Below, in pieces: positions 1-5,712 of a stretch of 13,799 nt of DNA. Position 1 is the first letter of the stretch, and every line of letters starts with the position of its first letter. Both the position numbers and the translations under genes were made by a program. The notes beneath the pieces are model-generated. The model was given only the letters and a program-made list of their open reading frames with translations. It was not told the origin of the DNA and made no database searches. The DNA comes from JBDRNO01 sp043811005 (lineage in GTDB: Bacteria; Bacteroidota; Bacteroidia; NORP154), in contig JBDRNO010000027.1 of NCBI GenBank assembly GCA_043811005.1, positions 1 to 13,799 of the forward strand, read 5' to 3'.

Positions 1-1
1 A

Positions 2-106
2 AGCAGATTACAGATAGATACAGAAAAACAACAAGCAAGGAAGATATCACGTCTGCATAAAGAAGCTGCTAAATGTGGGTTCTTTTTGCAGAAGGTAGCT
101 GCTTGA
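2..106 (+). CDS. C-terminal fragment of an unidentified protein (cut by window edge)
   Basis: An open frame enters from the left edge and ends at TGA 104-106, giving 34 residues that end in LHKEAAKCGFFLQKVAA. The composition (charged, helix-like, with a final Gly-Phe-Phe-Leu strand) looks more protein-like than the other two frames, both of which close earlier. The pattern of a basic helix followed by Gly-Phe-x-Leu faintly recalls the tail of some transposases such as IS110 types, but that is a guess and no function is assigned. It is convergent with the GIY-YIG gene, 23 bases away. An open frame this short could be chance. Confidence 0.35.
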   Translation, partial: SRLQIDTEKQQARKISRLHKEAAKCGFFLQKVAA

Positions 107-128
107 TTATCAGACGATTAGGATGGAC

Positions 129-165
129 GTCATTGTAAACGGAGCGTAGCGGAGTGAAGAATCTC
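129..165. repeat. Dispersed repeat, copy 1 (overlaps 3' end of GIY-YIG gene)
   Basis: These 37 bases match 1392-1428 at 32 positions by eye, with the core GCGTAGCGGAGTGA identical. It is the REP-like repeat that, at 1241-1264, also occurs as a shorter inverted copy. It contains the stop codon and final codons of the GIY-YIG gene. Confidence 0.8.
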
Positions 166-438
166 TATCTTACCATCATGATACAATTCAATCCAACGAG
201 GATTAAAAGAATTAATCAAAGCAATTTTCTTGGCCCTGGAAAATCCTTTTATCTGCTTTTCCCTTTTTATTGCCAATTCAACAAAATCAAATACCTCAAA
301 ATAAATCAATTTGTCAACATTATATTTTAGAGTAAATCCTTTAATCATTTTATTCTTATGCTCAAAGCACCTCCTGCATAAATTATTAGTCATCCCTGTG
401 TAAAGAACAGTATGATTAGCGTTAGTGAGAATATACAC
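130..438 (-). CDS. Small GIY-YIG nuclease family protein
   Basis: A single-domain GIY-YIG protein of 102 residues, of the stand-alone UPF0213-like class common in Bacteroidetes. Visible motifs are YIL (residues 2-4, the GIY strand), YTG (13-15, the YIG strand), RRCFEH (22-27, with the conserved Arg), the metal-ligand Glu in REKQIKGFSRAKK (E60) and NPRW near residue 80. The family cleaves DNA in its characterised members; the role of these short solo proteins is poorly known. The start is GTG at 436-438. The frame is closed by TGA three codons upstream (445-447), so the usual Met-x-x-Val-Tyr-Ile-Leu beginning has lost its ATG and the protein may start a few residues short. The last 11 residues (about 92-102) and the stop are encoded by a copy of a dispersed repeat at 129-165, so the natural C-terminus has probably been replaced. 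Function may be retained, since all core motifs are present. Confidence 0.85.
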   Translation of the reverse strand: MYILTNANHTVLYTGMTNNLCRRCFEHKNKMIKGFTLKYNVDKLIYFEVFDFVELAIKREKQIKGFSRAKKIALINSFNPRWIELYHDGKIEILHSATLRLQ

Positions 439-511
439 GTAATATCAATGAATTTTCAAATCCTAAAGTTAATATATTTGTGTTTTCAAAGTAAAATTTA
501 ATCATCCAACA

Positions 512-1132
512 TCAACGACTAACAAGCATACTCTCATAAGGCGTCCTGTTAACAATTGACCTTCCAAGCGTAATATCGTCAACATATTCAAGCTCATCAC
601 CGATGGCTATACCTCTTGCTATGGTTGAGATTGTTACATCGTGCTCTTTGATTTTCCTGAACAGGTAAAAATTTGTTGTATCTCCTTCCATGGTTGTGTT
701 TAACGCTAAGATCACCTCTTTTATTTTACTGTCCGATACTTTACTTATTAATGTTTTAATATTCAGATCCTCAGGTCCTACACCATCCATAGGAGAGATG
801 ATCCCTCCCAGGATATGATAAACGCCTTTAAATTGGCAGGTGTTTTCAATTGCCATTACATCCCTGATATCTTCCACAACGCAAATAGTGGAGTGGTCGC
901 GAGAGGGATTTAAGCATATTTCGCATGTTTCACTGTCGGAAATATTATGGCATTTGCTGCAGTACGTGATATCATTTCGCATATTTATTATAGCATTGCC
1001 GAATGTAGCAACGCTGGCATTATCCTGTTTTAAAAGATACAGTACCAGGCGCAGTGCCGTTCTTCTTCCAATGCCGGGAAGCCGGGCAAATTCATTTACC
1101 GCTTCTTCAACCAGTTTTGATGAAAAATTCAT
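512..1132 (-). CDS. recR: Recombination mediator protein RecR
   Basis: RecR works with RecO (and RecF) to load RecA onto SSB-coated single-stranded DNA at gaps. At 206 residues it has the normal family length and full domain order. There is an N-terminal helix-hairpin-helix (LPGIGRRTA, about 18-26), a four-Cys zinc finger (C58, C61, C70, C73) and a Toprim domain beginning VVEDIRD (about 85), with HILGGIISPMDGVGP (107-120). The Walker-B-like LALNTTMEGDTT (about 142-153) and the C-terminal segment ARGIAIGDELEYVDDITLGR follow. The start ATG at 1130-1132 gives the usual MNFSSKLVEEAV beginning. No purine-rich ribosome site is obvious, as is usual in Bacteroidetes. It is followed 73 bases downstream by the GIY-YIG gene. 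Upstream lies a long repeat-rich gap, so its promoter is probably within 1133-1240. Identification is secure. Confidence 0.97.
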   Translation of the reverse strand: MNFSSKLVEEAVNEFARLPGIGRRTALRLVLYLLKQDNASVATFGNAIINMRNDITYCSKCHNISDSETCEICLNPSRDHSTICVVEDIRDVMAIENTCQFKGVYHILGGIISPMDGVGPEDLNIKTLISKVSDSKIKEVILALNTTMEGDTTNFYLFRKIKEHDVTISTIARGIAIGDELEYVDDITLGRSIVNRTPYESMLVSR

Positions 1133-1240
1133 AGGTCAAAGATAAGAATTAAATTATTTTGTGATAAATTCGTGGCAAAACTATAGAAGTTCCGATATTA
1201 TAAAATATTAGTTGCTGTTCGGGTGGTTTTCTCATCAGAC

Positions 1241-1428
1241 AGATTCCTCACTTCGTTCGGAATGACAGTTTTTTGTTTTGAGGGGTGGAGAGGAAGGCGA
1301 GGCGGTGCGCAAATTAACTGTACTTGATTGATCACCTCCCATACGCTCACCGCCTCGCCTTCCTCTCCCCCTTAAAACATCACATATTCGTGTCATTCCG
1401 AACGAAGCGTAGCGGAGTGAGGAATCTC
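1241..1428. repeat. Large imperfect inverted repeat with REP-like outer arms
   Basis: The inner arms are a perfect 20-bp inverted match, GAGAGGAAGGCGAGGCGGTG at 1288-1307 with its complement at 1349-1368, around a 41-base loop. Outside these, GATTCCTCACTTCGTTCGGA (from 1242) pairs with the complement of the repeat at 1392-1428; the right copy has an extra CGCTACGCT-type segment missing from the left copy. The two arms between them (1265-1287 and 1369-1391) are only partly similar. The structure could form a long cruciform or RNA hairpin between the divergent recR and symporter genes. Confidence 0.85.
1392..1428. repeat. Dispersed repeat, copy 2 (full length)
   Basis: This is the fullest copy of the REP-like repeat, with core GAACGAAGCGTAGCGGAGTG. 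It is related to 129-165 in direct orientation and to 1241-1264 in inverted orientation. Repeats with this core are common in Bacteroidetes genomes. Confidence 0.8.
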
Positions 1429-1471
1429 CCCCTTAATATACCGAACAGTAATAAATATAAATCCTGTCCCG

Positions 1472-1489
1472 TTCCGATAGCTATCGGAA
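1472..1489. repeat. 18-bp perfect palindrome
   Basis: TTCCGATAGCTATCGGAA reads the same on both strands. A degenerate relative (TTCCGACAGCTACCG) is at about 13653, so this is another dispersed palindrome family in this genome. Confidence 0.75.
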
Positions 1490-1624
1490 GGCACCAAGTT
1501 TCACAAAGGATTAATTTTCAATAATATAAACTTAGTGTATCTTTGTGTCTTTGTGCCTTTGTGGCAAGAAAAAAACGTTGCTAACCTGTCCCGTACTAAC
1601 AAGTCGAAAAAAACAAAACTTTTT

Positions 1625-1630
1625 GGAGGA
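1625..1630 (+). promoter_or_regulatory. Ribosome binding site of the symporter gene
   Basis: GGAGGA lies nine bases before the ATG at 1640. This strong Shine-Dalgarno match stands out because the other genes in the window lack one. It supports the chosen start. Confidence 0.7.
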
Positions 1631-1639
1631 ATAGCATAA

Positions 1640-3103
1640 ATGTCTCCATTACTAATCATCTTAATTATCTCGGGCTACTTTGGATTGCTGTTTTGCATAT
1701 CCTGGTTTACCGGGAAGGACAATAATAACCGTGCATTTTTTCTCGGGAATAAAAAATCACCCTGGTTTATAGTGGCATTTGGAATGATCGGAGCATCATT
1801 ATCAGGTGTAACATTTATTTCAGTGCCGGGATGGGTTGGCGATAGCCAGTTTGGTTATATGCAGGTAGTGCTGGGTTATCTCGTTGGCTACTTTGTCATA
1901 TCCTTTGTCCTGATGCCGATATACTACAAACTGAACCTTACATCAATATACTCATACCTTGAACAGAGATTCGGGAAGTTCTCCTATAAGACAGGTGCAT
2001 TTTATTTTATGCTTTCAAGGATTATTGGCGCATCGTTCAGGTTATATCTCGTTGCAAATGTTTTACAGGAATTTATTTTCAAGGAGTGGGGTGTGCCGTT
2101 TGAAGTTACAGTTATTATTTCCATACTATTTATATGGTTATACACTTTCAGGGGCGGGATCAAAACTATTGTATGGACAGATACCTTACAAACCCTATTT
2201 ATGCTATTGGCTGTAGGCGTTAGTATCTTTTTAATTGCAGGAGAACTGGATTTGGGCATTGGAGAATTGGCTTCAACTATTGCCGGTAGCGATTATTCCA
2301 AAATGTTCTTTTTTGATGATCTTATGGCAAAAGATCATTTTGTAAAACAGTTCCTTGGAGGAGCATTTATAGCAATTACCATGACCGGGCTTGACCAGGA
2401 TATGATGCAGAAAAATTTAACCTGCAAAAATATTGGCGATGCTCAAAAGAATATGATCTCTTTTAGTTTGGTGATAGTATTTGCAAACCTGTTTTTTCTT
2501 GCCTTAGGCGCTTTGTTGTTCATTTATGCATCTAAGGTGGGTATTGATATTCCCGGCAATGCCGATCTACTGTATCCTACAATTGCTTTAAACGGGCACC
2601 TCAGCATTGTTGCCGGAGTGTTTTTTATCCTTGGGTTGGTTGCAGCCGCTTATTCAAGTGCGGATTCAGCTTTAACAGCATTGACAACTTCTTTTTGCGT
2701 GGATTTTCTTGATATTAAAAAAATGGATGAACGCAGGGGCGAAAGGACAAGAAAAATTACACACGTTGTGATATCAGCGGTTTTATTGGTCGTAATCATC
2801 ATATTTAGCAAGGTGACAAATAAAAGCGTTATTGATGAGATCCTGACCGTAGCTGCATATACTTACGGGCCATTACTTGGCTTGTATGCCTTTGGTATCC
2901 TTACAAAAAGAAAAGTTTTGGACAAGCTGGTGCCTGTAATCTGTATTGCCTCACCAATATTAACGCATATATTGAAGATCTATTCAATAGAATGGTTTTA
3001 TGGTTATGAGTTTGGTTATGAGCTAATTGTAGTCAATGGGATATTGACTTTTGGAGGGTTGTTGGCTATAACAAAATTCCGTGGGAAGGATATAACTTTA
3101 TAA
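1640..3103 (+). CDS. Sodium:solute symporter (SSS family)
   Basis: An inner-membrane transporter that would couple sodium entry to solute uptake by the LeuT-fold mechanism. At 487 residues it is the usual size for Bacteroidetes SSS proteins. Hydrophobic helices occur throughout, consistent with the family's roughly 13 membrane segments. Diagnostic stretches are GMIGASLSGVTFISVPGWVG (TM1-TM2 region), the family signature TFRGGIKTIVWTDTLQ, and AAAYSSADSALTALTTSF. Ser339, Ser340 and Ser343 in that last stretch are in the TM8 region that forms the Na2 sodium site in characterised members. A charged loop (DIKKMDERRGERTRK) separates the last helices. The substrate cannot be told from sequence; sugars, amino acids, myo-inositol or acids are all possible. 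The start at 1640 is supported by GGAGGA. It is alone on the plus strand and convergent with the MurU-like gene, so it is probably monocistronic. Confidence 0.93.
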   Translation: MSPLLIILIISGYFGLLFCISWFTGKDNNNRAFFLGNKKSPWFIVAFGMIGASLSGVTFISVPGWVGDSQFGYMQVVLGYLVGYFVISFVLMPIYYKLNLTSIYSYLEQRFGKFSYKTGAFYFMLSRIIGASFRLYLVANVLQEFIFKEWGVPFEVTVIISILFIWLYTFRGGIKTIVWTDTLQTLFMLLAVGVSIFLIAGELDLGIGELASTIAGSDYSKMFFFDDLMAKDHFVKQFLGGAFIAITMTGLDQDMMQKNLTCKNIGDAQKNMISFSLVIVFANLFFLALGALLFIYASKVGIDIPGNADLLYPTIALNGHLSIVAGVFFILGLVAAAYSSADSALTALTTSFCVDFLDIKKMDERRGERTRKITHVVISAVLLVVIIIFSKVTNKSVIDEILTVAAYTYGPLLGLYAFGILTKRKVLDKLVPVICIASPILTHILKIYSIEWFYGYEFGYELIVVNGILTFGGLLAITKFRGKDITL

Positions 3104-3247
3104 AAAAGCACCAAATTGTGCCACATATGTTCCAGTTTAAAATTTATATATAGTTGTAAATTGCTGGTTATGAAAAATATTTTTGACAATACAATAAAGT
3201 CCCTTCCGCCCCGCCGGAAAAAAAAATGCACTGTGCTTTTGTTTAAT
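3104..3247. other. Convergent intergenic region with weak hairpins
   Basis: This lies between the 3' ends of the symporter and MurU-like genes. It contains only small hairpins, GCAC-6-GTGC at about 3109-3122 and GCACTGTGC at about 3228-3236 (followed by TTTT on the plus strand), plus a GC-rich fragment TTCCGCCCCGCCGGAA. It may act as a bidirectional termination zone, but no textbook terminator is present. Confidence 0.35.
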
Positions 3248-3976
3248 TTATGACTTAATCTCATCAATCACCCTACCTGCCTCATCTAAATCTTGCTTTT
3301 TCCCAAGATCCATCCATAGTGTGCTGTCATCTGCAAATGCCTGAATTTTGTGGTCTTTGGCTAGATCCAGGTATGTCCCTGTAATTGAGAAAACACCTTC
3401 ATCTAACAAGTCGAAAATAGAAGGGTCTATTATTTGAATTCCACTAAAAGCCAGGGGCGTCAGATCTGATCCTGAGGATTTGATATATTTTACTTCATTG
3501 GTGGTCGTGTTCTTCCATCCGCATAAAGTCATTTTCTTATCAAATAAAAAATAGCGTGATGTTTTTCTTTTTCTGACCACAAGCGTTGCAAGTGCATCCG
3601 AACGGCAGTGAGCTTCATAAAGCCGGTTTAAATCAATGTTTGACAATATATCTACGTTGTGAGCCAGGAATGGTTTGTTGTCATCGAAAAACCAGGATGC
3701 CTTTTTTAAACCTCCTCCTGTGTCTAACAGAAGATCGCTTTCATCAGAAACGGAAATATTTATCCAGAAATTCTCTTTTTTATTTAAAAAGTCAATTATC
3801 ATTCCGGCAAAATGATGAACATTTATGATCATATCCCTGATCCCGGAAAATTTTAATCTTTCTATTACAATTTCAAGCAATGGTATTCCATTAATTTCAA
3901 TAAGGGCTTTGGGCTTTTTATCCGTTAATGGAGATAGTCTCGTTCCCAATCCGGCTGCAAAAATTATTGCTTTCAT
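3248..3976 (-). CDS. Sugar-1-phosphate nucleotidyltransferase, MurU-like
   Basis: A nucleotidyltransferase of the NTP_transferase fold (242 residues) that would transfer a nucleotide to a sugar 1-phosphate. The N-terminal signature AAGLGTRLSPLTDKKPK (residues 7-23) binds the NTP and phosphates. Other family marks are DTGGGLKKA (85-93), the metal-binding Asp in HNVDILSN (D109) and the C-terminal WMDLGKKQDL with D223. The length fits MurU-type enzymes, which are shorter than RmlA or GlmU. The gene lies 102 bases downstream of a kinase resembling AmgK. In Pseudomonas, AmgK and MurU act in sequence to turn MurNAc into UDP-MurNAc, bypassing de novo synthesis. By context I infer the same role here, but the substrate (MurNAc-1-P versus GlcNAc-1-P or another sugar) is not shown by sequence. 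The start is ATG at 3974-3976. It is probably co-transcribed with the kinase, since no terminator lies between them. Confidence 0.85.
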   Translation of the reverse strand: MKAIIFAAGLGTRLSPLTDKKPKALIEINGIPLLEIVIERLKFSGIRDMIINVHHFAGMIIDFLNKKENFWINISVSDESDLLLDTGGGLKKASWFFDDNKPFLAHNVDILSNIDLNRLYEAHCRSDALATLVVRKRKTSRYFLFDKKMTLCGWKNTTTNEVKYIKSSGSDLTPLAFSGIQIIDPSIFDLLDEGVFSITGTYLDLAKDHKIQAFADDSTLWMDLGKKQDLDEAGRVIDEIKS

Positions 3977-4078
3977 GATAAGGTTAAAATTGTGATCTCT
4001 TTTTGTGGGATTTTGTGTTTTGGTGTTTTAGTGGCATTTTTTTAATTAATTTACGAAATTATGTTCTTTATATCGAAC

Positions 4079-5506
4079 TCACGTTAAATCTTCTTGTTCC
4101 GTATGTCTGAGAACAATATCTATATTGTATTTTCCCTTCAGATGCCAGGCAAGCATTTCGGCACAATAAACAGAACGATGCTGTCCGCCTGTGCATCCGA
4201 AATTTACCATCAGATCAGTAAAATTCCGCTCCTTGTATTTCTCAACAGACTGGTCAACAAGTAAATAAATATTATTCAGGAATTCCCCGATCTCATCGTT
4301 ATTGCTGAAAAATTCAATTACCTCTGTGTCCTTACCTGTAAGATGTTGATATTGCTCATACCTTCCCGGGTTATCATTAGCACGGCAATCAAAAACAAAA
4401 CCTCCGCCATTGCCTGATTTATCTTCGGGTATCCCTGTTCTATATGAAAAACTATTGATGCTTATTTTAAATGCGCTTTCGGTATATTTCCCAACATCAA
4501 ATTTTTTAAGCCTGTCTGAGATCGTTATTTGTTTAAGAACACCCATAAGTGTTGGCAGTTCTATGGGTAAAGATACCGAATCAAGGATCCATTCAATATT
4601 TTTTATTGCATAAGGTATACTTTTCAGAAAATGTTCCTTCTTTTCATAGAATCCCCTGAAACCATAAGCGCCCAAAGCTTGCATTATGCGAATAATAACA
4701 TATCCATAGAAGAATTCAATGAATTCCGTTCTGTTTATTGATGTAATATTGTTAATGGAATTAATATAATGTTCCAATAGTTCTGTCCTTACTTCCTGCG
4801 GGATATCTGCTTTTGCATCAAAAAGCAATGAGGCAAGATCATATTGCAGGGCTCCTTTCCTCCCTCCCTGGTAATCAATGAAATACGGCATATTGTTGTA
4901 TAACATTACATTGCGTGACTGAAAATCGCGATAAAGAAAATAATTGCGATCTGCCTGCAGTAAATAATCAGAAAAGCAATGAAAATCGTCTTCCAGGTTT
5001 TGTTCGTCAAACGGGATCTGTGCTAACTTGAGAAAATAATATTTGAAATAACTCATATCCCACAACATTGACTGTTGGTCAAAACTTGCACGCGGATAGC
5101 AAACGCTGTAATCAATCTTCTCTCCGGCAGGAACCTGGAATTTTATCAATTCTTCAATAACTCTTTTGTAAATATCTATTAGTTCATCAGTGAATTGCGC
5201 TTGTTTACGATTCTCCACTATATACGAAAAAAGAGTAATGTCCCCAAGATCCTGAATAAGGTAAATATTATTCTCCGGATCCTCTGCATATATTTCAGGT
5301 ACGCTTAATCCCTGCTCAAGGAAATGTTTGGTAAATGATAAAAAAGCGATGTTTTCTTTCTTGTCATCGTTAAATACGCCAATTGCCTTTTTATTTTTAC
5401 CTGTAATCCTGTAATACTTGCGATAAGACCCTGATTGAGGTAGAGGAGATATATTGACAACTTTCTCTCCGGTCCGGTTTTCAAAGATTTTAATTAAATC
5501 TTGCAC
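4079..5506 (-). CDS. AmgK-like amino-sugar kinase fused to RapZ C-terminal domain
   Basis: A two-domain cytosolic protein of 475 residues. Residues 1 to about 320 form an aminoglycoside-phosphotransferase fold kinase. The nucleotide loop region is SGSYRKYYRI (25-34), the catalytic loop is YRDFQSRNVM (D194, N199) and the magnesium segment is IDYQGGRKG (D211). The YRDFQSRN / IDYQ wording matches AmgK (MurNAc/GlcNAc anomeric kinase) better than antibiotic kinases. Residues about 345-475 match the C-terminal domain of RapZ: VFDCRANDNPG (371-381), HLTGKD (388-393), GCTGGQHRSVYCAE (437-450) and RHTE (468-470). The RapZ N-terminal P-loop kinase domain is absent. In E. coli this domain senses glucosamine-6-phosphate; here it may regulate the attached kinase, which is inference. 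The start is GTG at 5504-5506. An in-frame TGA lies five codons upstream, and the nearby ATG is out of frame. The MurU-like gene follows. Confidence 0.88.
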   Translation of the reverse strand: MQDLIKIFENRTGEKVVNISPLPQSGSYRKYYRITGKNKKAIGVFNDDKKENIAFLSFTKHFLEQGLSVPEIYAEDPENNIYLIQDLGDITLFSYIVENRKQAQFTDELIDIYKRVIEELIKFQVPAGEKIDYSVCYPRASFDQQSMLWDMSYFKYYFLKLAQIPFDEQNLEDDFHCFSDYLLQADRNYFLYRDFQSRNVMLYNNMPYFIDYQGGRKGALQYDLASLLFDAKADIPQEVRTELLEHYINSINNITSINRTEFIEFFYGYVIIRIMQALGAYGFRGFYEKKEHFLKSIPYAIKNIEWILDSVSLPIELPTLMGVLKQITISDRLKKFDVGKYTESAFKISINSFSYRTGIPEDKSGNGGGFVFDCRANDNPGRYEQYQHLTGKDTEVIEFFSNNDEIGEFLNNIYLLVDQSVEKYKERNFTDLMVNFGCTGGQHRSVYCAEMLAWHLKGKYNIDIVLRHTEQEDLT

Positions 5507-5520
5507 TTCATTGGTTTTTC

Positions 5521-5553
5521 AGACCCTCAGGGTTTTAAAAACCCTGAGGGTCT
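5521..5553. repeat. CCCTCAGGG palindrome, copy 1
   Basis: A 33-base near-perfect palindrome with arms AGACCCTCAGGGTTTT and its complement around one unpaired base. It ends 14 bases before the GTG of the kinase gene, so if transcription starts upstream it would form a strong hairpin in the 5' leader. It shares its 13-base arm core with the palindrome at 5671-5703. Confidence 0.85.
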
Positions 5554-5593
5554 TTATATTATAAATATCAGGAAAATTTAGAATATATCTTCG

Positions 5594-5628
5594 CAAGTTT
5601 ATAAAAAAAATCGCAACTAAAGCTCAAA
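5594..5628 (-). promoter_or_regulatory. Candidate Bacteroidetes-type promoter for the kinase gene
   Basis: On the minus strand TAAACTTG (5601-5594) matches the Bacteroidetes -7 consensus TAnnTTTG at all but one position, with TTTG at 5628-5625 upstream. The 23-base spacing is longer than the usual 19-21, so this is a weak call. It would place the palindrome at 5521-5553 inside the transcribed leader. Confidence 0.25.
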
Positions 5629-5670
5629 AGCATTTTAATCCTGCTGAGTGTCAGACCCTCAGTACATGTC

Positions 5671-5703
5671 AAACCCTCAGGGTTTTAAAAACCCTGAGGG
5701 TTT
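5671..5703. terminator. CCCTCAGGG palindrome, copy 2, possible addB terminator
   Basis: This near-perfect palindrome has arms AAACCCTCAGGGTTTT and its complement, beginning nine bases beyond the addB stop codon. A partial half-copy (GTCAGACCCTCAGT) precedes it at 5650-5663. The T-run is good on the plus strand but short on the minus strand, so it may stall transcription from addB without being a textbook terminator. It belongs to the same repeat family as 5521-5553 and the coding half-copy at 5921-5940. Confidence 0.6.
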
Positions 5704-5712
5704 TTTATCATA

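Larger units (their letters stand above)
1133..1639. other. Gene-free repeat cluster between recR and the symporter gene
   Basis: These 507 bases hold no convincing gene. They divide into an AT-rich recR upstream part (1133-1240), a large imperfect inverted repeat (1241-1428), an 18-bp palindrome (1472-1489) and a degenerate CTTTGTG tandem block (1540-1565) with a weaker inverted partner at about 1490-1509. The short plus-strand reading frame at 1324-1524 simply translates repeat DNA. Promoters for the two divergent flanking genes must lie here, but no strong TTTG / TAnnTTTG pair could be picked out. Confidence 0.75.

Noticed and set aside
840..1145. 101-codon plus-strand frame opposite recR
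   Set aside because: Antisense shadow of the zinc finger and helix-hairpin-helix coding part of recR.
1324..1524. Plus-strand 66-codon frame as a small gene
   Set aside because: It translates REP-like repeat DNA (SFRTKRSGVRNLP) and lacks a ribosome site; the same peptide pattern is expected wherever the repeat occurs.
4079..5506. Canonical RapZ (RNase adaptor)
   Set aside because: Only the C-terminal RapZ domain is present. The N-terminal half has APH-type kinase motifs in place of the RapZ P-loop domain, so an adaptor annotation would mislead.
4079..5506. Aminoglycoside resistance gene
   Set aside because: The kinase motifs and the MurU-like neighbour fit AmgK-type sugar kinases, and the RapZ fusion has no place in known resistance enzymes.
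5521..5703. Riboswitch or structured RNA between addB and the kinase gene
   Set aside because: The only structure is two copies of the same simple palindrome, which is repeated elsewhere including in coding DNA; no further conserved fold is visible.
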